Source of the DNA: DATJGR01 sp963735085
GTDB lineage: Bacteria; Pseudomonadota; Gammaproteobacteria; Pseudomonadales; Azotimanducaceae
DNA length: 64,000 nt
Direction of reading: 5' to 3'
Assembly (NCBI GenBank): GCA_963735085.1
Contig: CAVTJP010000006.1
Coordinates: forward strand, 310,001 to 374,000
Shown: piece by piece, positions 46,154 through 54,849 of the stretch
Numbering within the stretch: the first letter of the stretch is position 1
Layout of the letters: every line of letters begins with the position of its first letter
Notes under the pieces: generated by a model
Databases searched by the model: none
What the model saw: the letters and a program-made list of their open reading frames with translations, nothing else
Told to the model about the DNA's origin: nothing
Made by a program: the position numbers and the translations under genes

Positions 46154-46927
46154 TCAAGCCCGCAACGCCTGTTGCCCACCGCCGTCACAGTACACGCGCT
46201 CACCGGTCAGATAGGAGTTGCGCTCCGAGACCAGGAATCGCACGACGTTGGCCACGTCTTCGGGCTGACAGACGCGTCCGAACGGCATCACCGCATCCAG
46301 ATCGCGCAGATCCTTGACGCCCGCTGACGCTTTCATCAGGCGGCGCCCCATCTCCGTCTCCACCAACCCGGGTGCCACGATGTTGACGTGGATACCATGC
46401 GGACGCTCCTCCTTGGCAAGCGTAAACGCCAAGGCTTCCATCGCGCATTTGCCCATGTTGTATGGCGCACCGTATGCGCCGAGGCTGCGCGTTGCGACGC
46501 TCGAAATCATTACGATGTCGCCGCGCGTCAGTTCGCGCATTTTCGGAATCACCAGTTTCGCCAGGTAATGCGGTGCAAACGCGTGACACGCGACCACCCG
46601 CTGCATCTCCGCCGGGTCGGTATCGACAACCGCCTGACCGCGGCTGGCGATACCGGCATTGTTGACGAGAATGCCGACCGGGCCGAGATCTGCTTCGATC
46701 AGGCCGACCATTTCGCGGTCCTGCTCGAAATCATCGACCGACGCTTGATATGCCCTTGCCCTGCGACCGAGCGCTGCCACAGCCGCGACCACTTCGGCTG
46801 CGGCCTCGGCGTCGCGACGATAGTTGATGGCGACATCGGCGCCGTCCTCTGCCAGCGCAAGCGCGATGCCGCGACCGACTCCCCGCCCCGCACCCGTGAC
46901 CAACGCAACTCTACCTGCTAACGACAT
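46154..46927 (-). CDS. Short-chain dehydrogenase/reductase (3-oxoacyl-ACP reductase-like)
   Basis: NAD(P)-dependent enzyme of 257 residues. TGAGRGVGRGIA, NNAGIASRG, Ser in MISSVATRS, YNMGK (Tyr/Lys) and the C-terminal YLTGERVYCDGGGQQ are all typical. FabG-like, but its place beside an enoyl-CoA hydratase suggests acyl-CoA breakdown or synthesis of an unidentified chain. The hydratase start-to-stop gap is 38 bases, so they form an operon. Confidence 0.92.
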   Translation of the reverse strand: MSLAGRVALVTGAGRGVGRGIALALAEDGADVAINYRRDAEAAAEVVAAVAALGRRARAYQASVDDFEQDREMVGLIEADLGPVGILVNNAGIASRGQAVVDTDPAEMQRVVACHAFAPHYLAKLVIPKMRELTRGDIVMISSVATRSLGAYGAPYNMGKCAMEALAFTLAKEERPHGIHVNIVAPGLVETEMGRRLMKASAGVKDLRDLDAVMPFGRVCQPEDVANVVRFLVSERNSYLTGERVYCDGGGQQALRA

Positions 46928-46965
46928 CTTCGAGGCACTCCTCTATGCGTGTATTGAAGTGCGGC

Positions 46966-47751
46966 TTATTGACCTTTGAACTTCGCATCACGTTTCTCGA
47001 GAAACGCCGAGACGCCTTCGAAGAAATCGGACGTGCGGCCCGCTTCACTCTGCAGCCGCGATTCCAGATCGAGTTGTTGTTCGTACGCGTTGGTCCACGT
47101 ATCCCAATACGCGCGGCGGATCAGCCCCAGCGAGCGCGGCCCGTTCGCGAGTTGCCGCGCGACGCTCATCGCGCCGTCCATCAGCGCAGCGCTGTCTTCG
47201 TAGAGACGATTGACCAAGCCCCATTCGAATGCCTTTTCCGCCGGCAGACGCTCCGCCAGCAGCGACAACTCCATCGCGCGCCCCCAGCCGATCATGCGCG
47301 GCAGCATGAACGTGGCGCCACCGTCGGGAATCAAACCGATCTTCGCAAACGCCTGCATGAAGAACGCATTCTTTGACGCGCAGACGATGTCGCCCATCAT
47401 CGCGAAGCTCATGCCGACGCCGGCCGCGGCGCCATTCACCGCGGTGACGACCGGCATCTGCAGATCGCGGATCGACAGCAGCAACGGATGGTAGCCCGAG
47501 CGCAATGTATCACCGGCACCCTGCGTCACGGCACCGCTGCTGTCCGCAAGATTCGCGCCGGACGAAAAGCCGCGACCTTCACCGGTGAGCAGCAGACAGC
47601 GCGCGCCGTTGTCCGGATTGGCGACTTCTTTGACGGCCCGCGTCAACTCGCCGAGCATCTGGGAACCGATCGCATTGAGTACTTCCGGGTGATTGAATTT
47701 CAACACCGCAACGTTGCCGTCGAATTCGAGTGATACGCGCTCGTAAGCCAT
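46966..47751 (-). CDS. Enoyl-CoA hydratase/isomerase (PaaG-like)
   Basis: Crotonase-fold enzyme of 261 residues. Seen: FNHPEVLNAIGSQML, GEGRGFSSGANLADSS, NGAAAGVGMSFAMMGDIV and FAKIGLIPDGGATFMLPR; the Asp in PDGG replaces the second Glu of classical hydratases, as in PaaG-type isomerases. It ends FLEKRDAKFKGQ, the usual family tail. First gene of a two-gene operon with the SDR. A different hydratase lies at 15216. Confidence 0.92.
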   Translation of the reverse strand: MAYERVSLEFDGNVAVLKFNHPEVLNAIGSQMLGELTRAVKEVANPDNGARCLLLTGEGRGFSSGANLADSSGAVTQGAGDTLRSGYHPLLLSIRDLQMPVVTAVNGAAAGVGMSFAMMGDIVCASKNAFFMQAFAKIGLIPDGGATFMLPRMIGWGRAMELSLLAERLPAEKAFEWGLVNRLYEDSAALMDGAMSVARQLANGPRSLGLIRRAYWDTWTNAYEQQLDLESRLQSEAGRTSDFFEGVSAFLEKRDAKFKGQ

Positions 47752-47850
47752 GGGATCTCCCTTGATCGTGTGAATGCCAGCCAGCGTTGGGTGTGATGTA
47801 AACCGAAATCACCAATACGCGTCGAGAACTTTCGGCTACGCTCGCCTTTG

Positions 47851-48825
47851 ATGGACAAGTTGGCGCCCAACGAAAAGCTGCCGTGGCACAATGACCACCC
47901 GCTCCAACCGGCGCGGGTCGCCGAGATTCTCGCGGCCGATCTCATCGATCTCGTCCCGTTACGCGTGGCGGTGCTTGGTGAGGGATGGGATTTCGCGACG
48001 TTCGTCGTCAACGACGACTGGGTGTTCCGGTTTCCGAAACGCCGTCAGGCCGTGCGCCAGCTCGCCCGCGAGGCGTCGGTGCTCGATACGCTCGCGCCAC
48101 GACTCGCCGATCAACCAATATCGATTCCACACTATCGCTATCATGTGCGGCAGCCGGCTCTCGCGCCGCTGCCGTATGGCGGATATCCGTTGCTGCGAGG
48201 AGAAGCGTTGATCGAGTGTCCAGCCGACTGCGTTGATCGCGACGACATCGGCCACCAGCTCGGCGCGTTCCTGGGACGATTGGACACTGCCGCGCCGTTA
48301 CCGCCGCCGCGCGTGTTTCACGATTCGTTTGCGTCGAATCTGGTCGATTTTCGCCGCGAACTCGACGCAACGATCAAGGCGCTGCCCACGGAAATCGCCC
48401 GCGCCTGCATCGACCTGCTCGCCCGTACACCACCGCTCGACGCAGGCCCGCCACGCTTCCAGCACGGCGATCTCGGTGCGGAGCACATCCTGATCGATCG
48501 CGCGCGCGGACGTATCACCGCCATCATCGACTGGGGCGATGCCGGTTGGGGCAACTCTGTGGGTGACCTGGTGGGTCTGTGGGCCTGGGGTGGCGATCGT
48601 GCGGTGGCAGCGGCACTGCCGCCGTCGGGCCTCGCCCTATCGCGGGAGCACTGGATTCGGCTGCGGATGTGGGGTGCCGCCGCCGCGATGGGTACCGCCT
48701 ACTATGGATACACGGACGCACGCGAAGCGCTGCTCGCAACTGCCATTGGTTGGCTTGAACGAATGCAACGCGCCGGTCAGCTGGCCGATCCGGCAACGCC
48801 GGATGCTGACCCTACGAATGTCTGA
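47851..48825 (+). CDS. APH-type phosphotransferase
   Basis: Kinase-like fold of 324 residues. Seen: FVVNDDWVFRFPKRR with the ATP-binding Lys, the catalytic loop HGDLGAEHILID and the metal site AIIDWGDAGWGN followed by DLVGLW. Aminoglycoside-phosphotransferase family members phosphorylate many small hydroxyl compounds, so resistance is not implied. Start: ATG 47851 preceded by TTG, no strong ribosome-binding site. It diverges from the hydratase gene; the GNAT gene follows. Confidence 0.85.
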   Translation: MDKLAPNEKLPWHNDHPLQPARVAEILAADLIDLVPLRVAVLGEGWDFATFVVNDDWVFRFPKRRQAVRQLAREASVLDTLAPRLADQPISIPHYRYHVRQPALAPLPYGGYPLLRGEALIECPADCVDRDDIGHQLGAFLGRLDTAAPLPPPRVFHDSFASNLVDFRRELDATIKALPTEIARACIDLLARTPPLDAGPPRFQHGDLGAEHILIDRARGRITAIIDWGDAGWGNSVGDLVGLWAWGGDRAVAAALPPSGLALSREHWIRLRMWGAAAAMGTAYYGYTDAREALLATAIGWLERMQRAGQLADPATPDADPTNV

Positions 48826-48858
48826 CTCTATTGCCCGAGTTTCGCGGCTGCGGTGATA

Positions 48859-49383
48859 ATGCACTCCATGGCAGAAACGCTCGCAATCGAACTGGGGCTC
48901 GCTCGGGTATCCGAAGCGCCGCTGATCGCGCGGATGTCGCGCGACTACATTGAACACGGCCTGAACTGGCGCTGGCAGACCCCGCAGATTCGCAACCTGA
49001 TCCAGGACAGCGAATCGGTCGCGCTGTGCGCGCGAACGCAGCCGCTGCGCCAGGGAGACCCAACCGCGGCGAAGCCGTATCGCGATGGCGACGTGCTCGG
49101 TTTCGGCATCATGACGTACGGTTTGGAAACCGCGCACCTGATGTTGCTCGCGATATTGCCGCGCGCACGGCGCCGCAACATTGCATCGAATCTGCTCGAT
49201 TGGCTGGAGGAAACCGCCATCACCGCCGGCGTCAGCCGAATCGAACTCGAGGTTAGGGCGGGCAATACCGGCGCACGCGCGTTCTACCGGGAGCGCGGCT
49301 ATCACGAGCGCGACTATCTGGCGGGTTACTACGGCGGCCAGGAATCGGCATTCCGTATGACGCGCAATCTGCGCAGGTCATGA
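48859..49383 (+). CDS. GNAT family N-acetyltransferase
   Basis: Acetyl-CoA-dependent N-acetyltransferase of about 174 residues. The central strand/loop LLAILPRARRRNIASNLLDWLEE carries the pyrophosphate-binding RRxxIAS pattern, and VRAGNTGARAFYRERGYHERD is the family's motif B. The peptide or small-molecule substrate is unknown. Starts at 48853 (GTG), 48859 and 48868 are all possible. It follows the kinase gene by about 30 bases. Confidence 0.85.
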   Translation: MHSMAETLAIELGLARVSEAPLIARMSRDYIEHGLNWRWQTPQIRNLIQDSESVALCARTQPLRQGDPTAAKPYRDGDVLGFGIMTYGLETAHLMLLAILPRARRRNIASNLLDWLEETAITAGVSRIELEVRAGNTGARAFYRERGYHERDYLAGYYGGQESAFRMTRNLRRS

Positions 49384-49403
49384 ACCGTGAGCTTTAGGGC
49401 GGC

Positions 49404-50336
49404 GTGACGCCGGCTTCGCCGATCGTGCCGCTGAGCATCGGAACGCTCGCGGCGCCGGAGATCCTGAGCGCGCCGCACCAGACACGCACGCGCTTCATCG
49501 ACTCAATCGTGGCTCATGGTCTGGACCACGTATTCATCGCCGATCACGTCAGCTTTCACGTCGGCACCGGCATGGACGGATTGATCAATGCGGCGACCTT
49601 GACCGCGCTGACTCCGGCCCTCAACGTGGTTGTTGGCGTTTATCTGCTTGCGTTGCGTCATCCGGTCACGGTGGCACGCCAGCTCGCAACGATCGCCGAA
49701 TCAGCACCCGGTCAGCTCATATTCGGGGTCGGTGTTGGCGGCGAAGACCGCAACGAAATCGAAATGTGCGGTGTCGATCCGCGCACCCGCGGCCGCAGAA
49801 CGGACGAATCGCTGCACGTGCTGCGTCAGTTGCTCGATGGCAACCCGGTGAGCCACGACGGCGAATTCTTTCGCTTTGAGCGCGCCTGGATCCAGCCGCC
49901 GCCGCAACCCGCTATTCCGATTCTGATAGGCGGACGAGCGGACGCCGCGATGCGTCGAACGGCGTTGTACGGTGACGGTTGGCTGGGCATCTGGTGTTCG
50001 CCGCAACGCTACGCTGAAGCCTTGCGGGATATCGCCGAACGGGCGGCCGCAGTAGCTCGGCCTGCACCAGCGCACAACGGCATACAACTGTGGATCGGCA
50101 TCGACGACGACGCGGCACATGCGCGCGCGCGTCTCGCGAAGGCGATGCAGAACTTCTATCGCATCCCGTTCGAGCGCTTCGAGAAATACAGTCCGTACGG
50201 AACCGCTGCGGTTGTTGCCGAACGGCTCGCACAATACCGCGACGCGGGCTGTCGATTGTTCAATCTGATGCCGGTCGCGGCGGACCCCGCGGCGGGTATC
50301 GAAGCGGTAGCAGAGATCAAGCGGCTGCTGTCTTGA
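49404..50336 (+). CDS. Luciferase-like (F420/FMN-dependent) oxidoreductase
   Basis: TIM-barrel bacterial-luciferase family protein of 310 residues. Seen: DHVFIADHVSFHVGTG, VGVYLLALRHPVTVARQLATI, GVGVGGEDRNEIEMCGVDP, QPAIPILIGGRADAAMRR and YGDGWLG. This pattern belongs to the LLM class often called F420-dependent, although FMN use is equally possible in a proteobacterium. GTG start at 49404. Its stop overlaps the dgkA start. Confidence 0.9.
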   Translation: MTPASPIVPLSIGTLAAPEILSAPHQTRTRFIDSIVAHGLDHVFIADHVSFHVGTGMDGLINAATLTALTPALNVVVGVYLLALRHPVTVARQLATIAESAPGQLIFGVGVGGEDRNEIEMCGVDPRTRGRRTDESLHVLRQLLDGNPVSHDGEFFRFERAWIQPPPQPAIPILIGGRADAAMRRTALYGDGWLGIWCSPQRYAEALRDIAERAAAVARPAPAHNGIQLWIGIDDDAAHARARLAKAMQNFYRIPFERFEKYSPYGTAAVVAERLAQYRDAGCRLFNLMPVAADPAAGIEAVAEIKRLLS

Positions 50337-50704
50337 AACCCGGCGCCACCGGCTTCAGACATATCGTCGATGCCACACGCTACACCGGCCGAGGGCTCCG
50401 CGCCGCATGGCGCACCGAATCGGCGTTCCGTCAGGAATCTCTGCTTGCCGCCGGGCTCGCCCCTTTGGCATTCTGGTTGGGCCGTTCGGCATTTGAAGTC
50501 GCGTTCCTGCTCGCAACGCTCGCATTCGTGTTGACGACGGAACTGCTCAACTCGGCCATCGAGGCGGTTGTCGATCGGGCAAGCCCGGAGTTCAACGAAC
50601 TGGCAGGGCGCGCCAAAGACATGGGCTCCGCGGCGGTATTCGTGAGTTTGACGATGGTCGTTGTCACATGGTCACTTCTCGCACTGGACCGATTTCTGCG
50701 CTGA
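50333..50704 (+). CDS. dgkA: Diacylglycerol kinase
   Basis: Small inner-membrane kinase of 123 residues (E. coli 122) that phosphorylates diacylglycerol released by membrane-derived oligosaccharide synthesis. Seen: TGRGLRAAWRTESAFRQE, three membrane segments, the catalytic ELLNSAIEAVVDR with its Glu, and ELAGRAKDMGSAAV. The TTG start overlaps the previous stop (TCTTGA), implying coupled translation. An open frame to 50090 exists but lies inside the upstream gene. Confidence 0.95.
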   Translation: MKPGATGFRHIVDATRYTGRGLRAAWRTESAFRQESLLAAGLAPLAFWLGRSAFEVAFLLATLAFVLTTELLNSAIEAVVDRASPEFNELAGRAKDMGSAAVFVSLTMVVVTWSLLALDRFLR

Positions 50705-50718
50705 GCGTCGAGTTCCTC

Positions 50719-51723
50719 TCAACTCAACAGCTCCAACGCCCGCGCGATGAGCGGTTCCATCGACAGCTTCGTGACCTCCCACAGCGGATCGTCGCGTTTG
50801 CCGCGCCGATGCAGACTCAAATTGAAGCCGGTGATGATCGCGAACTTGTAAGCGGCCAGCGCGCGAAACCAGTTGATGTCCGGCAGCGGTTTACCCCATG
50901 CGTCCGTGTACATCGCGATCAGCGTGTCCGGATCGAGAAAGCTCGGGCGCCGATCTTCACCTTGATGCCACGCGTGCGAATCGCTGAAGGTTGCGATCCA
51001 GCCGACGTCGTTGAGGGTTGCGCCGACACCGGTCAATTCCCAGTCGATCACCGCGAGCAACTCACCGGCCGCTGAGCAGAACAGATTCGCGGTCTGAAAG
51101 TCTCCGTGAAACACGCCGATCGGCGCATCCTTCGGCAGCTGCTCGAGCAGTCGCCGGCGTACATCAGGCACCCGCGCGAGACGCTCCGGGTCCGCTGCCC
51201 GTTCATAGAAACGATCCCAGCGCACCACGTCGTCTTCGAACGGAATCGGCTCGCCGAGGTACGGTGTCTTGGCGCGCCAATCGATCCGGTGGATGTTTGC
51301 GAGCGCGGTCATCGCCTGATTGCCGAGATCGTGCAAAGTGGCCGGCGCCAGCGCCGCGCCCCATTCACCCGGGCCCAGCCGCAGCACATCGCCTTGCAGT
51401 TTCGGCACGATGAAGTACGGGCAGCCGAACCAGCGCGTATCGGCACCAGACCAGCGCACCGTGCAATGCGGCACCAGCGTGCCGTCGAGCGCATTCAAAA
51501 CCTCGACCTGGCGCAGCACGTCGGCGGTGCCCTTCCACTGCACGTTCGGCGGCGGCAACCGGATGAACCAGCTGTCCACCCGACCGCCACTCTCAACGCT
51601 GAAGCCATACGCAAAGCCAGCGTGGCCGGGCATCTTGTGTGCATCGAATACACGCGCGTTCGCATCATCGTACTGCGCGCGGCAGAACGGCAGTAGACGC
51701 TCACTGAGTTCGTTGAGTTCCAT
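50719..51723 (-). CDS. APH-type phosphotransferase (ACAD10/11 kinase-like)
   Basis: A 334-residue kinase-fold protein. Seen: the ATP-site region SVESGGRVDSWFIRLPPPN, catalytic loop FHGDFQTANLFCS, metal site AVIDWELTGVGATLNDVGW and a C-terminal helical bundle. Proteins of this branch occur next to acyl-CoA dehydrogenases and match the kinase half of ACAD10/11. AGGGG lies 5 bases before the ATG at 51723; the frame opens at 51741. It follows the acyl-CoA synthetase gene by 36 bases on the same strand, which supports a shared catabolic role. Confidence 0.87.
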   Translation of the reverse strand: MELNELSERLLPFCRAQYDDANARVFDAHKMPGHAGFAYGFSVESGGRVDSWFIRLPPPNVQWKGTADVLRQVEVLNALDGTLVPHCTVRWSGADTRWFGCPYFIVPKLQGDVLRLGPGEWGAALAPATLHDLGNQAMTALANIHRIDWRAKTPYLGEPIPFEDDVVRWDRFYERAADPERLARVPDVRRRLLEQLPKDAPIGVFHGDFQTANLFCSAAGELLAVIDWELTGVGATLNDVGWIATFSDSHAWHQGEDRRPSFLDPDTLIAMYTDAWGKPLPDINWFRALAAYKFAIITGFNLSLHRRGKRDDPLWEVTKLSMEPLIARALELLS

Positions 51724-51759
51724 ACGTACCCCTTCGATCAATCGTTAGAACAGTCGCGG

Positions 51760-53304
51760 CTACACCGCCGCCGCGTCGGGAAAGCGATCGCGCAATACCC
51801 GCTTCAGAATCTTGCCGCTCGGATTGCGCGGGATTTCCGCAACGAACGCAACTCCGCGCGGCTGTTTGAAGCCGGCGAGACGGCCGCGGCAAAACTCGAT
51901 CACGTCGCGCTCCGTCAGCGCTTCGTCTTTGCGCACGATGATCGCAAACGGAGATTCTCCCCATTTCGCACTCGGCTGGCCGATCACCGCGGCCTCGGCA
52001 ATGCCATCGTGCGCCATCAGGACGTTTTCGATCTCCGCGGGATAGACGTTTTCGCCACCTGAAATGATCATGTCTTTGATGCGGTCCTGGATGAAGATGT
52101 AGCCGTCGTCGTCCATGACCGCAACGTCGCCGGTGCGCAACCAGCCGTCGACAAGGGTCTCCGCGGTCGCCTCCGGTCTGTTCCAATAGCCCGTCATGAC
52201 GTGCGGGCCGCGCACCAGCACTTCGCCGGCTTCGCCGACCGCGCAATCGCCACCGGCCTCGTTCACCACGCGGATGTCGGTGTGAAAAAACGCCTTGCCC
52301 GTCGAGCCAATCTTTGTCAGCGCATGCTCCGGATCGATCAGGCACGCCGGCCCGCAGCTCTCGGTCAGCCCGTAGATCTGGTGGATTTCGATCCCGAGCT
52401 TCGCGTAAGCCTCGATCAACGGTTCGGGCACCGGCGCCGCACCGCACATGCACCAGCGTAGCGATGCATAGTCGAACCGGCCGACGTCGCCGACCTGCAG
52501 CATGAAATTCAGCATCGCCGGGACGGCGAGGCCGCAGGTGATGCGCTCGGCCTCGATCAACTCCCACGCGCGCACCGGATCGAACGTCCGCATCACGATG
52601 CTGGTCGCGCCGCGATAGACATTCACCGTCAGCGGCGTCAGCGCGCCGACATGAAACATCGGCAGGCACGCGAGATAGCGTTCGTGCTCGCGGTAATGTG
52701 TGGTCGCGGCGATCGTCAGTACGCCCCACATCGCGGTGTTGTGCGTGTGCACCACGCCCTTCGGCAGCCCGGTCGTGCCCGACGTATACATGATGTACAG
52801 CAGATCATCGTCTCGTGCGGCGAGCGTCGGCTCCGTGTCCGGTGCCGCATCGCGAAAGCGCTGGTAGCTTTGCGCAAACGGCGCCAATGGCTCGCCTTCT
52901 TCAACCTGCAACCACTGCGTGATATCGGTTTTCGTGCCACGGGCGTGCAGCGTCTCGACCGCCTCGAGAAACGCTTCGCCGAAGATCAATCGCGTGGTAC
53001 CGCTGTCCTTCAGGATGAATTCGAGTTCATCGGGTACCAGTCGCCAATTCAGCGGCACGACAACCGCGCCGACCTTGGCCAGCGCGAAATACGCCTCCAT
53101 GAACTCGGCGCTGTTCATCAACAGCAGGCCGACCCGTTCTGCCTTACCGATGCCCGCGGCGACCAGTGCGTTCGCGAGTTGATTGCAGCGCGCGTTGAGC
53201 GCCTTGAAGCTCAACCGAACGTCGTCGAAACCATCGACATACGCTTCTGCGGCCGGACTCAACAGCGCCCGTTTTGCCAGGAAGGCACCAATGTTGTTCT
53301 GCAT
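51760..53304 (-). CDS. AMP-dependent acyl-CoA synthetase (fatty-acid CoA ligase)
   Basis: A 514-residue ligase. Motifs: MYTSGTTGLPKGVVHTH, YGLTESCGPACLI, WLRTGDVAVMDDDGYIFIQDR and PRNPSGKILKRVLRDRF with the catalytic Lys. The start at 53304 has GAGG 8 bases upstream and a normal N-terminus (MQNNIGAFLAKRALLSP); the frame opens at 53487. It is distinct from the two synthetases at 16508 and 31038. The APH-type kinase follows in the same operon. Possible operator palindrome at 53464. Confidence 0.92.
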   Translation of the reverse strand: MQNNIGAFLAKRALLSPAAEAYVDGFDDVRLSFKALNARCNQLANALVAAGIGKAERVGLLLMNSAEFMEAYFALAKVGAVVVPLNWRLVPDELEFILKDSGTTRLIFGEAFLEAVETLHARGTKTDITQWLQVEEGEPLAPFAQSYQRFRDAAPDTEPTLAARDDDLLYIMYTSGTTGLPKGVVHTHNTAMWGVLTIAATTHYREHERYLACLPMFHVGALTPLTVNVYRGATSIVMRTFDPVRAWELIEAERITCGLAVPAMLNFMLQVGDVGRFDYASLRWCMCGAAPVPEPLIEAYAKLGIEIHQIYGLTESCGPACLIDPEHALTKIGSTGKAFFHTDIRVVNEAGGDCAVGEAGEVLVRGPHVMTGYWNRPEATAETLVDGWLRTGDVAVMDDDGYIFIQDRIKDMIISGGENVYPAEIENVLMAHDGIAEAAVIGQPSAKWGESPFAIIVRKDEALTERDVIEFCRGRLAGFKQPRGVAFVAEIPRNPSGKILKRVLRDRFPDAAAV

Positions 53305-53463
53305 CTCCCACACCTCGTGAAACGGCTGTGTTACAAAAATTCCCAGAATGTGCTTTGCAGCCCCTCGCCAAGATCGTAGAATTCGCTCGTTTTTCGGGGT
53401 CTCCCCACTCCGAACGACATTATGGCGTGGCGCGGTGTCTCTCTCCCCCTCCCAGCGCCGCGA

Positions 53464-53483
53464 TGACAGTGCCCCCACTGTCA
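53464..53483. promoter_or_regulatory. Palindromic operator candidate
   Basis: TGACAGTG-CCCC-CACTGTCA is a perfect 8+4+8 palindrome upstream of the divergent synthetase and MerR genes. It has no T-run, so an operator is likelier than a terminator. The binding protein is unknown. Confidence 0.5.
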
Positions 53484-53532
53484 CCACGCCATTCCTAATC
53501 TACCTGTTGTGCCAATCGTCTGTTGTGTGTAC

Positions 53533-53560
53533 TGGACAGACCGACACCGCTCTATACAAT
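53533..53560 (+). promoter_or_regulatory. Promoter of the MerR gene with TGTACA-like half-sites
   Basis: TGGACA (53533-53538) and TACAAT (53555-53560) are separated by 16 bases, each 5/6 of consensus. TGTACT (53528) and TATACA (53553) overlap the two boxes and resemble the elements found again at 54552-54599, so the MerR protein may regulate itself. Confidence 0.55.
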
Positions 53561-53606
53561 CTCAATCCCCTCTTCATAGTTCGAGTACACCTTGAGCGAA
53601 ACCGAG

Positions 53607-54512
53607 ATGTACCGCGACTTGTACCGCATCGGCACGGTCGCCAAGCTCACCGGGATCAGCGTCGAATGTCTGCGTGCCTGGGAACGCCGACACGGACTCG
53701 CCCCGGCCGAGCGCGACGGACGAACACGTTACTACAGTCGAGCGCAATTGAAGCGCCTCGAAAAGATCAAAGCGCTGACAGAAGAGGGGCACCCGATCTC
53801 GTCGCTGGTGGAACTCAGCGAAGACCAACTCGACGCGCGCATCGACATCACCCGACCCCGTGTCAGCCCACATCGCGTGCCGCAGGTCGGCCTGGTCGGG
53901 CCGAATCTACTGATCCTCGAACAGACGGCGGAGGATTCGGACCTTGCCGAGGTGAGTCAGCGCTGGGTCGGTATCGACGATTTCGTCGGCAGCCGCGCCG
54001 CCGAGCGCGCGCACCTCGACGTGGTCGCGGTGCAGATTCCCAGCCTGAACACTGACCATCTGCAACGCGTTCGGCGCACCGTACCCGACTGCAGACTATT
54101 GACGATCTATCAGTTCGCCAGCTCCGAGGCACGCGACCGGGCGGCCAGCGAATATGACGCGACACCTCTGGCCTGGCCGCTGACGTGGGCCGACCTGATG
54201 CGCGCGTGCGCCATGCCCGCGGGCGACACCGCGCGTGCCGGCCGCATGGCACCGCGGCGTTACGATGACCATGAACTCGTCGAGATTGTCAGCCGCGCGC
54301 GCGCCCGGGGCAGCGACGCGCCGGGACATCTGGTCACGTTGATTACCGAGTTGAATGCGTTCGCCGACTATGCGACCCAGTGTCTAACTGAAACGCACGA
54401 AGCCGGCATTTACGATCGCCTACGCGAAGACGTGTCCTACGCGCGGGCGCAACTCGAGCGCGCGCTGGCTGCGGCGGTGGAACCGCGCGCTCTGGTGATG
54501 AAACAACGGTGA
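53607..54512 (+). CDS. MerR family regulator with a degenerate B12-type C-terminal domain
   Basis: About 301 residues. The N-terminal MerR winged helix is clear (RIGTVAKLTGISVECLRAWERRHGL, shown as RIGTVAKLTGIS and CLRAWERRHGL; DGRTRYYSRAQLKRLEKI). The C-terminal part has a Rossmann-like stretch (PQVGLVGPNLLIL, HLDVVAVQIPSL, CRLLTIYQFAS) as in CarH/LitR regulators, but lacks the cobalamin DxHxxG motif and the Trp/Glu-His cap motif. It is therefore probably B12-independent. Starts at 53592 (TTG) or 53607 (ATG) are both possible. A promoter with TGTACA repeats follows the gene. Confidence 0.85.
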   Translation: MYRDLYRIGTVAKLTGISVECLRAWERRHGLAPAERDGRTRYYSRAQLKRLEKIKALTEEGHPISSLVELSEDQLDARIDITRPRVSPHRVPQVGLVGPNLLILEQTAEDSDLAEVSQRWVGIDDFVGSRAAERAHLDVVAVQIPSLNTDHLQRVRRTVPDCRLLTIYQFASSEARDRAASEYDATPLAWPLTWADLMRACAMPAGDTARAGRMAPRRYDDHELVEIVSRARARGSDAPGHLVTLITELNAFADYATQCLTETHEAGIYDRLREDVSYARAQLERALAAAVEPRALVMKQR

Positions 54513-54551
54513 TGAAACAACGGTGACGAAAAAATGGCGACGAAACATATC

Positions 54552-54599
54552 TGTACAAATTCTATACAGAATGTCTTGACTTCTATTTTGTACTGTACA
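54552..54599. promoter_or_regulatory. TGTACA-type repeat cluster, probable MerR operator
   Basis: TGTACA at 54552 and TATACA at 54563 are exactly 11 bases apart, and TGTACTGTACA occupies 54589-54599 within the promoter spacer. CarH-type MerR proteins are known to bind 11-bp direct repeats with an nTnTACAn core, so the adjacent MerR protein is the natural candidate. Confidence 0.6.
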
Positions 54600-54603
54600 T
54601 AAT
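54576..54603 (+). promoter_or_regulatory. Promoter after the MerR gene
   Basis: TTGACT (54576-54581), 16-base spacer and CATAAT (54598-54603): near-consensus boxes in an unusually A+T-rich pocket of this genome. The transcript would begin near 54610 and carry a leader of about 300 bases before the lipoprotein gene at 54910. Confidence 0.7.
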
Positions 54604-54688
54604 CCACGCATTAGGTTTCGGCGTGCGTACAACTTCGAGATGCAGTCCTCCCTTTCAAGTGTCCTTCCCCCAAGAAGTGAAGTTGTCT

Positions 54689-54849
54689 TCGCCGGCTGCC
54701 GCCGGCGACACGCCCTTTCTTTCCTGTCCGCTCCACCAAACTCGCTCTACCAAAAAAGTTCCTGCCGAGGAGGCTAGTCGGCTCTAATGGTCGATGAAGC
54801 GGGTCGGGCATCGCCCGGCAGCACCCGCGCCTCTTCGGACCAAAGGAAC
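54689..54849 (+). promoter_or_regulatory. Structured 5' leader of unknown class
   Basis: First hairpin: TCGCCGGC/GCCGGCGA at 54689-54708 with a TGCC loop. Second element at 54758-54849: an outer two-part stem, GTTCCT (54758-54763) with AGGAAC (54844-54849) and CCGAGGAGG (54765-54773) with CCTCTTCGG (54830-54838, one G-U), enclosing a 25-base unpaired segment and an inner hairpin GCGGGT-CGGGC / GCCCG...ACCCGC (54799-54828). This resembles a riboswitch or small-RNA architecture, but I recognise no known class. Confidence 0.5.

Larger units (their letters stand above)
53305..53606. other. Divergent regulatory gap between acyl-CoA synthetase and MerR genes
   Basis: About 300 bases with no gene. 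It holds the palindrome at 53464-53483 and the MerR promoter at 53533-53560. Short open frames here are Arg-rich and lack ribosome-binding sites. Confidence 0.5.

Noticed and set aside
47851..48825. Antibiotic resistance (aminoglycoside phosphotransferase)
   Set aside because: The APH fold is shared by many metabolic kinases; the acyl-CoA context argues against resistance.
54689..54708. Intrinsic terminator of the MerR transcript
   Set aside because: The 8-bp hairpin is followed by ACGCCC, not a T-run, and lies downstream of a new promoter.
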